Below are positions 35,498 to 48,330 of a stretch of 64,000 bases of DNA, one piece after another. The position numbers and the translations under genes are program-made. The DNA is from Siphonodentalium dalli (Eukaryota > Mollusca > Scaphopoda > Gadilida > Siphonodentaliidae). The stretch is from the NCBI GenBank assembly GCA_032622095.1, contig CP136061.1, forward strand, positions 44,647,797-44,711,796, given 5' to 3'. The notes under the pieces were generated by a model. The model did not search any database and was not told the origin of the DNA. It saw nothing but the letters and a program-made list of their open reading frames with translations. Each line of letters starts with the position of its first letter. Within the stretch, counting starts at the first letter, position 1.

Positions 35498-35897
35498 TTA
35501 ACCCTTTACCCAACAGAACGGCCCTGTGCCAATGCATTCTCTTATATATGCGAGTCGACCATAGGTCGCCTCGCATATATAAGAGAATGCATTGGCTTAA
35601 CACATTAACAATTATAAAATTGTTAAAAAATGTAAGAACAAATGGTAAAAAGTGTTAAAAAAAGATTTTTTTTAGGCCAATGCATTCTCTTATATATGCG
35701 AGGCGACCTATGGTCGACTCGCATATATAAGAGAATGCATTGGCACAGGGCATAACTGTAACTATCACAATGTGGTCAAGGAGCCGGTTCCAATGATATC
35801 CATATTTGTATGGTTCTATTGAGACAGACCGAAGATATTTTAGGCTGTTGAAGCTTTATTTGGCCGGTTTTGGCCGGTTTGTTGGGTAAAGGGTTAA
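35498..35897. mobile_element. piggyBac-like MITE with two nested hairpins (copy B)
   Basis: Allelic counterpart of 18,053-18,452; nearly identical, TTAA on both sides. Confidence 0.88.
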
Positions 35898-37755
35898 GCC
35901 ATGGATTTTATGTTTTGCCTAATATTCCTGACATTTTTAGATATGTCTGGAATTTTATTTTGGGAAGAATGTGATATATGTGATTAATGTGACATATTTT
36001 AAGAACAACAAATTAGTTTGAAAATTATTAGCCCTGTTTCTAATATTTTTGACATGCCAAATCCTTGAAACGTCATTGTTTCCAGCCACCAACGCTTCTG
36101 CATGCTGTATTTGTAATTTTCAAGCGAATCAATTGAAACATTGGGCCGAGATGAGTTCTAGGTCATAAGTACACAACCAATTGCCAGCTGACCACCACAT
36201 CTTTAGCAAGTGGCCATTTTAGTGGAACAGACTACATAACAATATTTGTTTCCATTGGCCTGAACCATTGTGAATTCTTTAATTTCCATATTAATATATG
36301 GGGGATGATGTTATATTGTGAAGCGAAATGTTAACTCAACATTGTTGCACAAATGATGCTCGCTACAGTACATGTATAGAGCCAATGCTATAACCTATAT
36401 GGCGGTTTGCTTTGCGCGTTTGTCTCGAGGTGAGCTGATTTATAACAGTCTGAACATGGGTTCAACATGCGAGACGGAACGAGACTTCTGTTCTCAGAGC
36501 AGTACACTGCACTTTCTCCAAAATTGAGTATTGCAACCAATCGATTTGTGGCACTGGTGTATACCATTATTTTTTACCATATTCCCCATGTAAACGTGTG
36601 CGCGGAATCACATTAGGGTTAATTATTTTGTATTTCCAAATGTATATATGTATAATAAACATTAGCAAAGGGATTGGAGGACAAGTGTGACCCACTGTAT
36701 AATCTTTTCCCCGAGTCACAGTTAAGACCCCCGTCATCACAAGGGATTGGTTATATAATTAATTTTCGTATATATTTATAGTTCTTCTTTGAAGCCTCGT
36801 CGGTTATACAACAACCATTCTCTTTCTGGCATGTGTGTCGCAAACCAGAAGCTAGCGTTTTCCATTTCCTTTAATCCCCGGGGTTACAATTGTTCAATAG
36901 AGTCTAGACGGATTTGATCGGTGAAAAACGCCAGACAAGGCCTTTGTCTGGAAAGGTCGACATTAATTTTAATCGAATGAGAATCCAGTAGATTACAGAA
37001 TGACTTTTCGTATCACTGGGTTTTTTACTATAGAATTGTCAGCATCGAGTGTCCGTCTGATCAGGTAGTGCGGCAGCTAATGTCAAACAGGAGTGGCAAA
37101 CTCATTGAATGCATATATGACGTTGGAAATACAGAGTCATGCCAACAGGGATGTATGTAGCAAGTGGGTCTTCGATATATATACGTGTCCTGATTCCATA
37201 TTTGCACCCCATTTGGGTCGGAACTTTCAACTGGTACCTAAGGTCTCCAACTATTATAGAAATAGTTTCAACCAAACCCCCCCCCCCCACCCCGCCCACA
37301 TAAACACAGTATGGTTGGAATGTTCCAACTGATAGCAAGTTCAATCCAAACATATTACACCTTTGGTATGAAAACAACAAATTTCGCACCGTACACCGGT
37401 TATAAAATCAAACTGTTGGAACATGTTCAACCTATTTTTTTTTTTGCTTAGATTGCGCCAGGCGGGATTTTCCAACTGTTGAAGATTTTGACCAAAGATA
37501 AGGGGTGAGACACACATCAAACCACCCCTGTCGCAACGTCCCTGAATGTCCGTTTTACAGAGGCGTGGTTATGTATATAGTCAAAGCATGAAGGCATAAA
37601 CGGTCGAAGACTGCAGTCTGAATATTTACTGTCATTGGTTATTCATTGTTTTCGCCGGATTATAACGAAACGAACCCGTGTCTGATTAGCGGGACATCAC
37701 GCAGATCACGTACCTGCATGTGTGGAATAAGGCATTGAGAGTTCACAGGGTCGAC

Positions 37756-38303
37756 TTAAAGGGATACTGTACTCAAGTGTTATTGTTGGTTTCTATAGTC
37801 TCTGAGACGTAGAATAAGGTAACCAGATTTCCATTATTTGAATGTCTGTTGAGTTCGAAGTAATGTTACGGATGGCAGATTAGGCGACTAATATTTGGAC
37901 AGTTTTCAAGCAAATGTATCAAATAAATGTTATTTTATATGCATACTAGTCCCATATACTCATTTAAGTTATTGTATAGTCAATAATCAGTGAGTGGCTT
38001 GAGTTTACGCCCCGTATCAACATAATTTTTTTAACGATCATGGTGCCACGCGTTGCCCAATCCACTATCCGTGAATTAATTTTGATTACGTCTTGTACAC
38101 GGAATTTCGTAATTTAATTCATGGCTCCAGCCATAAATTCAATTTATATCAAATTAGTAACTTTAATTTTAAGATAAAATATTTACCTGAACGTTTAAAG
38201 AATACATCTTCGACTCAAATTACTTAGTTTTCTATATATTATCGATATTAGATCGTTGTTATCACTGGGAATTTATTGAAAATGGCATACAGTACCCCTT
38301 TAA
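37756..38303. mobile_element. TTAA-flanked MITE (T2/Kolobok-like), copy B
   Basis: Allelic counterpart of 21,187-21,721, slightly longer because of a small insertion near 38,022. Confidence 0.72.
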
Positions 38304-38636
38304 TTATTGGTGTCTTAGTATCTATCATCTGAACGCCATCTGTGTCTGTCCATTTTAAACGGAAAAAACACCACATCTTGGGCTCATTAACCTCGTGAAT
38401 AAACATTTCCCACATTCCGAAAGCGTGGCCGTAAATGAATAACTTGTAAAAAAAATTATCCTAACGATACTCCAAATATATGCAATTCAATTTGTCATAT
38501 ATTATCCGCAGATTATTCTCGGCACGCGATGAGCATCTCGTATATAATTAGTTAATAATAACCAATGAATGTATGCATGTATAGATGAGACGACCCTTTG
38601 TACAATCATACAGCTCTCTGTAGTTATATATTATAT

Positions 38637-38862
38637 CATACTATAATACGTAGTGTACATTGAATTATAACACACTTTCCATCACTATAATACGCAGTGT
38701 ACATTGAATTATAACACACTTTCCATCACTATAATACGCAGTGTACATTGAATTATAACACACTTTCCATCACTATAATACGCAGTGTACATTGAATTAT
38801 AACACACTTTCCATCACTATAATACGCAGTGTACATTGAATTATAACACACTTTCCATCACT
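38637..38862. repeat. 44-bp tandem repeat, five copies (copy B)
   Basis: Unit ATAATACGCAGTGTACATTG plus AATTATAACACACTTTCCATCACT. Copy A has a single unit at 22,669-22,712, next to its extra element. Confidence 0.93.
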
Positions 38863-39409
38863 AAAAGGCTCTGGTTATAATTGGAGCCTGTTGTTGGTGG
38901 AAAGAGTATAATAATTCACTCGGTGAGCTCGTCGTATTTGTAAAGCCCGTCTCCACGAGTGAATTATTTCATTATTATTTTTATTTATTATTAGTTTATT
39001 CTGATCGTCAAGTTGAGACATTACAGAGATGTATGGATATAATATACAATATATTTCAGTGCAGGTATACATGTATATATTATATATGGCATAATAATAG
39101 AAGATAGAAAGGTTGGACGGTATTCGGTTGTTTCAGTATATATGCCACGCGGGTGGTAATAAGCCTCGGGTGGACCTGAATATTTCTAGGACCTTCTTAA
39201 TAAACACTGATAGATCACGTAATCATCGAAACCAATTGATTACTCTCTATGTACTAAATGACTGGGATTCCGTTGAATACATGTACACCACGTCATACTA
39301 CATAGACTGGCAGCTTGGAGGACTAGGTCCTGAAACTAGGACGAAACTCCGCTCACCAATGCATGTAGAATATATTAAATGCAAGTTTGTCTTAGTACTG
39401 GTTGGAAAG

Positions 39410-39931
39410 TTAAAGATACGGGCGGCGTTGGCGGTGGGTATGCTGTTATAATATTCACCTTCGCCAAAAACCGCCATAAACAGAAAGAATAGTAAAATAT
39501 AGACATACCTTGTTCTTATACCAATCAGAAATATGGCATAAACAGTTTGTTATTTTTTTTCCTTTGTTATGTAAAACAAAGCAAAAAACGTTACGTTACC
39601 ATGGCTTTTGTTTATATCCGGATATGGTAAACATAAAGAGCGTTATGTGTTACTGTTTTCCTGATATGGAAATAATAAAGAGCGTTTATATCATGTGTGT
39701 GTGATTAACCAATAGAATTGCGCTGTGTTATGTAAACAGAAGCACAACATCTGTAACACGAGCAGGCTCTTGTTTACGTACACCATATACGTCTTGACGA
39801 CAATATACTATTTACGCGCTGATTATGTTTGGCATGTGAACACAACTATATATATTTTTAATATTCCTTCTGTTGATGGCGATTTGAACAACTATGGATA
39901 TTTCTGCAACGAACGCCGCCCGTCCCTTTAA
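39410..39931. mobile_element. TTAA-flanked palindromic MITE, GGGCGGCGTT family (copy B)
   Basis: Allelic counterpart of 23,247-23,768. Confidence 0.75.
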
Positions 39932-41329
39932 CTAAATAATAATAAAAAATGTCAACATTTTAAGGCTTAAATTTCCATCTGCTGTTCATTCGGCATTCGG
40001 AGGTGTTGAACATTTTGACTAACGCACAGACGTGATCCCCCCCCCCCCTCGTCGTGCGTCCCCGATTAACATCTGCCGCACAGGGCGTTATGACATCTAA
40101 CACACTCGGTCACATTACTCCAAACTCAAATTAGTATACGGATCGTGACTTGTCGTGATTGTTCAAAGAGGGAGAGTTTCAACACGCGCGCGTGACAAGA
40201 CAAGGCCCGTCTCGACTAACCTCCCTCCCACCCATTCACATGTGACTTTTTCTCACACAAACCAGTCTGTTCTATATATTCACTCCATTGATAGCTAGGT
40301 CCGCACGAACTAACTGTTCTCTTTATTGGCGCTGTATATACAAGTAAACACTAGATCCGCGAGCATTATTAAGTCACCTTGGTCTCCGACCACAACTATT
40401 CAAAACTATTCACGCCTACAAGTTCTAGTGCCACGTATAGTCACGATGTCAGTGCAGGCTTCAAAAGGTACTAAAGAAATTTCACTCATTCCTAATGGCT
40501 TGTATTGTTTTGTGTCATTTATGGTAAAGAATACATACTGCATGATATAGACAATAGTGAATGCAATTAGTTCCTAATGTATATAAAAGGCACACTCTAT
40601 GTGTGGGCGCTGTCTAGACTCTTGTCTTGGTGAATGTTTAAATACTAAGACTTTTTTTGTTTCGAGGTTTATGTCATGTTCACATGAAGCTGCAAGAAAA
40701 TATATCTGCAAGAACATATCATACACAAATTTACCCTGATATTTTATTGCAGCAAAGATTACACCCGTGTGAACGTGGCTGTTTAGATCGCGATGATTGA
40801 ACTCAATCAGACCAGTATTAGTCGTGCTGGTTGAAGTCACTTGTTTCGGGCAAACAATATATAGACCATATTGGCAATTCATTGCATTATGAAATTTCCA
40901 ACTGTTGATTTTTTTTACCGAAGTTGGGTGGTGTGAAAAACCCCATCCCTGTCGCCATGTTGCTTCACTCATGTATAAAGTTTATGATATAATTTAATAG
41001 TACATGCATATATGGGGTGGCAAAAGTGTTTATGTTTTTTTTTCTTTTTTCTTTTTTTTTAAATAGGATGATCACACCCCATCTACCACATATGAAGTTT
41101 TATAGAGTTGGGGATTTTGTTAGGTTTATGGGCCTGTGACGTATAGCCCTTGTCTGGCTACCAGACACACATGGCTGTGGCGCCATGGGGTTTGGTGTGT
41201 CTTGCCTCACCCCCAACTACGGTTAATTTGGTCAAATGTTAGAAATTTCATACCGGATACAATACTATTTGTAAATTTCACAACAACAGTTGGTTGAAAT
41301 TGTTCTCGTTGTTTGGTTTTCCAATCAGC

Positions 41330-43375
41330 AATGTATGTGGAATCAATGTATGTGGAATCAATGTATGTGGAATCAATGTATGTGGAATCAATGTATGTGG
41401 AATCAATGTATGTGGAATCAATGTATGTGGAATCAATGTATGTGGAATCAATGTATGTGGAATCAATGTATGTGGAATCAATGTATGTGGAATCAATGTA
41501 TGTGGAATCAATGTATGTGGAATCAATGTATGTGGAATCAATGTATGTGGAATCAATGTATGTGGAATCAATGTATGTGGAATCAATGTATGTGGAATCA
41601 ATGTATGTGGAATCAATGTATGTGGAATCAATGTATGTGGAATCAATGTATGTGGAATCAATGTATGTGGAATCAATGTATGTGGAATCAATGTATGTGG
41701 AATCAATGTATGTGGAATCAATGTATGTGGAATCAATGTATGTGGAATCAATGTATGTGGAATCAATGTATGTGGAATCAATGTATGTGGAATCAATGTA
41801 TGTGGAATCAATGTATGTGGAATCAATGTATGTGGAATCAATGTATGTGGAATCAATGTATGTGGAATCAATGTATGTGGAATCAATGTATGTGGAATCA
41901 ATGTATGTGGAATCAATGTATGTGGAATCAATGTATGTGGAATCAATGTATGTGGAATCAATGTATGTGGAATCAATGTATGTGGAATCAATGTATGTGG
42001 AATCAATGTATGTGGAATCAATGTATGTGGAATCAATTTATGTGGAATCAATGTATGTGGAATCAATGTATGTGGAATCAATGTATGTGGAATCAATGTA
42101 TGTGGAATCAATGTATGTGGAATCAATGTATGTGGAATCAATGTATGTGGAATCATTGTATGTGGAATCAATGTATGTGGAATCATTGTATGTGGAATCA
42201 TTGTATGTGGAATCAATGTATGTGGAATCATTGTATGTGGAATCAATGTATGTGGAATCAATGTATGTGGAATCAATGTATGTGGAATCAATGTATGTGG
42301 AATCAATGTATGTGGAATCAATGTATGTGGAATCAATGTATGTGGAATCAATGTATGTGGAATCATTGTATGTGGAATCAATGTATGTGGAATCATTGTA
42401 TGTGGAATCAATGTATGTGGAATCAATGTATGTGGAATCAATGTATGTGGAATCAATGTATGTGGAATCAATGTATGTGGAATCATTGTATGTGGAATCA
42501 ATGTATGTGGAATCAATGTATGTGGAATCAATGTATGTGGAATCAATGTATGTGGAATCATTGTATGTGGAATCATTGTATGTGGAATCAATGTATGTGG
42601 AATCATTGTATGTGGAATCAATGTATGTGGAATCATTGTATGTGGAATCATTGTATGTGGAATCAATGTATGTGGAATCATTGTATGTGGAATCAATGTA
42701 TGTGGAATCAATGTATGTGGAATCAATGTATGTGGAATCATTGTATGTGGAATCAATGTATGTGGAATCATTGTATGTGGAATCATTGTATGTGGAATCA
42801 ATGTATGTGGAATCATTGTATGTGGAATCAATGTATGTGGAATCATTGTATGTGGAATCATTGTATGTGGAATCAATGTATGTGGAATCAATGTATGTGG
42901 AATCAATGTATGTGGAATCAATGTATGTGGAATCAATGTATGTGGAATCAATGTATGTGGAATCATTGTATGTGGAATCAATGTATGTGGAATCAATGTA
43001 TGTGGAATCATTGTATGTGGAATCAATGTATGTGGAATCAATGTATGTGGAATCAATGTATGTGGAATCATTGTATGTGGAATCAATGTATGTGGAATCA
43101 TTGTATGTGGAATCAATGTATGTGGAATCAATGTATGTGGAATCAATGTATGTGGAATCATTGTATGTGGAATCAATGTATGTGGAATCATTGTATGTGG
43201 AATCATTGTATGTGGAATCAATGTATGTGAAATCATTGTATGTGGAATCAATGTATGTGGAATCATTGTATGTGGAATCAATGTATGTGGAATCAATGTA
43301 TGTGGAATCAATGTATGTGGAATCAATGTATGTGGAATCAATGTATGTGGAATCATTGTATGTGGAATCATTGTT
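41330..43375. repeat. 15-bp satellite, about 136 copies (copy B)
   Basis: The first about 55 units are almost uniform (one G-to-T change at about 42,037). After 42,150, A and T variants alternate irregularly to the end. The 15-bp period keeps three plus-strand frames and at least two minus-strand frames open for hundreds of codons; these ORFs are artefacts. The array lies inside a decayed repeat with CCAACAGTTG words on both sides. Confidence 0.97.
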
Positions 43376-43743
43376 TTTAGACCAACAGTTGAATACCTTC
43401 CTACCTTTGGTCAAAATATTGGTTTGAAATGGGCATCAGTTGGAATATTTTGCCAACACGTCGAGAGCTGCATAACATGGGGTAAGTCATGATGCTAGAA
43501 TTGTGCATGCAGTTTTCATGCTCAGATTTCAAACTTTTCTCACTTAGGGCTGAACTGATCCAGCGGGTTCTGGTCCCTCTCCGATCGGTGGCTGATCAAG
43601 GACTACTAATCTAATAAAGAAAACAAATGGTGTTTTTATTGTGCAGTTTTCAATCACATATTTAAAACATCCTCTACATTGTATATACAGGTCCATCCCT
43701 CTTGTGTGCATATTTAAATACCAAGAATTTGTATTTTTTAGGG
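43376..43743. other. Flank of the satellite; no gene
   Basis: CCAACAGTTGAATACC and CAGTTGGAATATTTTGCCAA suggest the right part of the element that hosts the satellite. Otherwise nothing recognised. Confidence 0.45.
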
Positions 43744-44121
43744 TTAAAGGCACAAATGGCCTTCACGGTGAGTATGCTTTTAAAATAGTCACATCCGTTA
43801 AAACCGCCATAAACAGAAAGAATATTAAAATAGACAGACTTTGTTCTTATAACAATCATAAATATCGCATAGATAGTACGTTATTGTCAAGTTCGTATGC
43901 TTTGTTATGTAAATAAAAACCAAAAATGTTACAGAACCTGGTTTTTGTTTTCATAACACAGCGTACAAACTTGACAATAACATAATATTTACACGATGTG
44001 TATGATTGGTATAAGAACAAAGGATGTCTATATATTAATATTCATTCTGTTTATGGCAGTTTTAACAGATGTGACTAATTTAAATATATACATATACCTC
44101 AAAGGCCATAAGTGCCTTTAA
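43744..44121. mobile_element. TTAA-flanked palindromic MITE
   Basis: Left TTAA-AGGCACAAATGGCCTT, right AAGGCCATAAGTGCCT-TTAA. The interior is self-complementary (AACTTGACAATAAC and its inverse; ACCGCCATAAACAGAAAGAA and GTTTATGGCAGTTTTAAC). It shares interior words with the 23,247 family. Confidence 0.75.
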
Positions 44122-45168
44122 CATCGTATAATTTATAAGACATGGGAACACATGCACTAAGCTGAGTTTTAAATATGTATGCATGCTTCGGATCGCGTAT
44201 ATAGAACCATACCTAAAGTAGTCAATGTCATTAAATTTTGTTTGCGTATATCGTTTCACGGGCTGACGTTAATGACGTTTTGAAATTGAATGATTGGACT
44301 GTTTATCATGCACATCATTATCGCGTCTGATGAATATGGATGGGTTATTCTATTTCATATAATTGGCATTAATGGTTCATATGTATCTACAATCTAAATA
44401 TAAGTAAAATCAAGTGCGCTAAGACCCGTTTGTCCCGAATGAGGTCAACACTGGAACACATGATAACATGAGCGCCATATGTTCCATCAGATGGTTATCT
44501 CACACACATGCAAATGTGTGATGGTGTGTGTGTGGGTGCATGTGTGTATATGTGTGGTTTATATATAATATGCGTATGACTGAATAAACACCCGAGCTCA
44601 AGTGTCTTACAGCTCTCATCCTTTTGACCAATCGGTCTCGTTTTAACACGAGACACACCTGGAACCTATTCCACAGATAAGCAAAATGGGCGTTTTGGAG
44701 ATTGGAGGTGTCATTGAAATATTTCATATCATGCATTAATATTTATATACGGCAACTACGAAGCTTGAATCACAGCAGTATTTATTGTATACGTGCGTAG
44801 ATAGATCTTATTTAGTAAAGGCAAGTAAATGTCTAATGTTTGTAAGCATGTCACACGAAATTTACCTACATCAAAGTGAGACGCCTTTTTAAAACATGAA
44901 AACTGGAGCAAGTTCCTTTGTAGTAAATTCGGCATTCACCCGAGCTGTTTGGGGCCATGAAGGTGACGTGTTTAAACGATCCCATCCCCTAATATAGTTA
45001 CAATATGCGTTGTAATTTTTGACGCCTATGTATTCAATGTGACAGTTGTCGCCGTGATGACCGAACACTTCCTTTGACACTCAATCTCTCGTCCGGCGAA
45101 GTCTTTCTCAAATCATATCGCAAACCCGGGGACAGGAAAGACTACCGCCCAACTGGGTCAGTCATAAT
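44122..45168. other. No recognisable gene; TG microsatellite
   Basis: A degenerate TG tract lies at about 44,512-44,560. The rest shows no coding, inverted or tandem structure. Confidence 0.5.
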
Positions 45169-45567
45169 ATAACCCTTTACACAACAGAAGGGCCCTGTGC
45201 CAATGCATTCTCTTATATATGCGAGTCGACCATAGGTCGCCTCGCATATATAAGAGAATGCATTGGCTTAACACATTAAAAATTATAAAATTGTTAAAGA
45301 ATGTAAGAAAAAATGGTAAAAAGTGTTTAAAAAAGATTTTTTTAGGCCAATGCATTCTCTTATATATGCGAGGCGACCTATGGTCGACTCGCATATATAA
45401 GAGAATGCATTGGCACAGGGCATAACTGTAACTATCACAATATGGTCAAGGAGCCGGTTCCAATTATATCCATATGTGTATGGTTCTATTGAGACAGACC
45501 GAAGATATTTTAGGCTGTTGAAGCTTTATTTGGCCGGTTTTGGCCGTTGTGTTGGGTAAAGGGATAA
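45169..45567. mobile_element. piggyBac-like MITE with nested hairpins, ATAA flanks
   Basis: Third copy of the 18,053 family, with the same two reverse-complementary hairpins. The body runs CCCTTTACACAACA to TGTTGGGTAAAGGG, 391 bp. Both flanks are ATAA instead of TTAA. Confidence 0.85.
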
Positions 45568-46991
45568 CACAATCAGATCTCAAATTTTCGAAAAAGCTAC
45601 GCGTTACAGAGTCTAACGAAAATCGATCGGCATCCATTACCATCAGGACGCACTACGTCGGTGTCTGCCAATCACAACATTTAACGATAAAGCGACTAAA
45701 CCAATCAGGCGATTGTCCTAAATTCTATATAGCGACAGGTCAATTCGCCCACATAGCTAAAAATAGCACAACAAATTTTCCGTCATATTAATAAATTTTA
45801 CACATTGTTTACAAAATTAGAGGCCGAAGAATAGAGCATAAATTATTTCCAAGAATTTCAACAGTTGAACGAAACCTAAAGGATTTTTATGTCAATCGTA
45901 AATCTGTTTGTGCGCTGTGACGTCATATACTACATGGATTGCGCGCAGATGCTATTTATAGCGGCGGTAATGGAGTGCCCAGATAATTTCTTTAGACTCA
46001 GTAATGCGTAGCTTGTTCGAGAGTCTACTTTTAATTAGAACTGTACCACAATATGCATGCGCGGGATTTTTATTCCGCCTTCGGTGTCTCTTCGCTCCGG
46101 GAAGAATATTGCCATGGCCAAGAATAATGTGATCTCAAATTGAAAAGGCGGATTGCAAAAAAATACATCAGAAACAAGTTATTTTCATATGTGTGGTGAA
46201 CATTAGCGGCCAGATGGCGGTATAGTCTGTATATTTTACACATGATTACATGTGTATGTGATATATACACAAGCAAACCACGCTTTATATTTTGTATCGA
46301 CAAGCCATGTGATGTGTATTCTGATGTCACTTTTTTTTATTGTGAGGTCTCTAAAAACCCTTAAACCTACAATGCGATTTCCTCACACTCCTGTTGTGAA
46401 TAAAATAAAATTTAAATATTCCATACCACTTTAAAAACACAAGATAGAACAATCATATTCGCAGGCACCGAAATTATCAAAGGTCTACCACTCAAGTGAG
46501 TCATACCTTTGAATAAACAATTTAGTTGCAAACTAGAGAAGTCAAATCTTTGTCATCTAAAGGGCGATGCCTAAATATTTCAATTGTCAGCAAACAAACG
46601 TTGGGAGTTATTTCATTTAGAAAAAAAGGAGCTGGGTTTTAAATCGCAAGACAAGAACATGCACATGCACCGTTGTTAAAAGTATTACGAATAGATAATT
46701 AAAGTACAGAAGGATTCGTGTTCTTTGGTTGGAAATGTTGAGATAAAAAATTCAACAAACGACATGTATATATAATTGCCAAGGCAGGGATATATACAAC
46801 ATGAAGTGTTGGCTAACTTGATATGACACTATCGCGACCACCATGAACCTGCTAGCATCAATAGCATCACCACTGCTCCAAACGACGTATATATATTAAG
46901 TATAATGTATCATTTGGACAGCTTAAGCATGTGTATGAAATGTATGTGAAATCTTTTATAATAGATTGCATCTTCACGTGAAGCCAATTTA
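45568..46991. other. No recognisable gene
   Basis: AT-rich. The 83-codon ORF at 45,540-45,791 starts inside the MITE and has no motif. No paired termini seen. Confidence 0.5.
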
Positions 46992-47136
46992 TGTTGTTGT
47001 TGTTGTTGTTGTCGTTGTCGTCGTTGCCTTCGCCGCCGCCACCGTCGTCGTCGTCGTTGTTGTTGTCGTAGTTGTTGTTGTTGTTATTGTTGTTGTTGAT
47101 AGTGGTGGTGGTGGTGGTGGTGGTGGTGGTGGTGGT
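46992..47136. repeat. Trinucleotide tract (GTT/GTC/GTG)n
   Basis: Successive blocks of GTT, GTC/GCC, GTT and a pure GTG run. Poly-Val on one strand and poly-His/Asn on the other are low-complexity artefacts. Confidence 0.95.
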
Positions 47137-47593
47137 GTTTATCCAACTGACGAACCTCAATAAGGACGAACACTGACCATCCGTTGTCCACAATAGACCG
47201 GGCAACGCGCCGGATTGGGTATTTTAAATTGTCAGCCATCGTGATTGTTCTTTCCATGCATTTGCTGAACAATTATGTCCTGTATACATTGTAGATAATT
47301 GTCTTGCAGAGCGTGTGATCGACACACCTTAAGCAATCATCCATAGAAACAAGAACCTGGACAAATCACGTGGCAAAAGGTATTATAAAAGTGCATGTAA
47401 TTGGAGTGTATCTTGCAAGGCTGAAGTGGCCTGAAAACTTCAGTCGGGCCATCCTACCCGCCTTCGGTCGGACACGACCCAACTATACGTGTATCTTGCA
47501 TGTTCTACTAATTCAATCTGACAAACAGTGGACACGCCATGATGCTTTCTCAATGTGTATCAATTTATGAACGCATTGACGTAAAACGAAATT
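47137..47593. other. No recognisable feature
   Basis: Nothing beyond an inverted pair around CTTCAGTCGGGCC and its neighbourhood; no coding signal. Confidence 0.45.
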
Positions 47594-47942
47594 ATATCAT
47601 GAATCTTTCTTCTGGCTACGCCCGTAGAGATCACATTCCACCAGATTAAGACCTGGACACTTACTGATGGTCTGACCAGTTCTGATGGGGAACTTTATAA
47701 CAGTGAACAAACAACGCAAAGCAAAGTCATCTAAAATCATGCGAGTTAAATCTCGAGTTGTGACAGACATTCGTCTACTGTGAAATACATATTAAGGAAC
47801 AGGTATTAACTAACAGATATATTACCTGCACGCATGCTATAAACTTCCCTGTGAGAACATCAACAAGTTCCCAGGTTTTAAACTGAAGGATTATGATCTC
47901 CACGGGAGTTTCTAAAATACAGATTCGTGACATGATATAAAC
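47594..47942. mobile_element. MITE-like element, GGCTACGCCCGTA family
   Basis: Imperfect inverted termini of about 50 bp: TTATATCATGAATCT ... CCCGTAGAGATCACATTCC on the left, and GATTATGATCTCCACGGG ... CGTGACATGATATAA on the right. The interior matches the repeat at 7,434-7,712. No ORF. Confidence 0.6.
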
Positions 47943-47969
47943 TAAAGCATGTCTTCAGAGACGCGGCGA

Positions 47970-48330
47970 TATATAGGGGACTTGGTGTGTTTCAACACCC
48001 GCCCCATCTTCGGCCAACAGTTGGAAATTTCATGCCTCATACAGCATTAGTTCGAAATTTCAGACCCATAGTAGGTTGAATTATTTTCTGACAGTTTGAT
48101 ATTCCAATCAGTATTCGGTGTGAAATTTTTTAAACAAAAAGTCAAATAATTTCCAAGTTTAGGTCCAATTTTTTACTCTAATAGCATGCAGTCAGTTGGA
48201 AATTTCCAACCATAGATGTGTTAGGTTTGAGATTTACAAGTTCGATGTACCAGTTAGATAATTCCAACCCAAGGGGGTTGCAAAAGGAAGTTGTTGGGGT
48301 GTTGGGGATGTAGTTGGAATTTCCCATGTG
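47970..48330. mobile_element. Decayed repeat related to the satellite host element
   Basis: TTGGTGTGTTTCAACACCCG, CCAACAGTTGGAAATTTCAT and CATACAGCATTAGTTCG parallel 41,187-41,330 (TTTGGTGTGTCTTGCCTCAC ... TTAGAAATTTCATACCGGAT). It ends near GGAATTTCCCATGTGCACAC. Family unknown. Confidence 0.45.

Noticed and set aside
41278-43492. ORFs of 458-732 codons in several frames
   Set aside because: All are readings of the 15-bp satellite, open because the period is divisible by three and contains no stop.
46867-47205. Poly-Asn/His and poly-Val ORFs
   Set aside because: Trinucleotide tract read in different frames.
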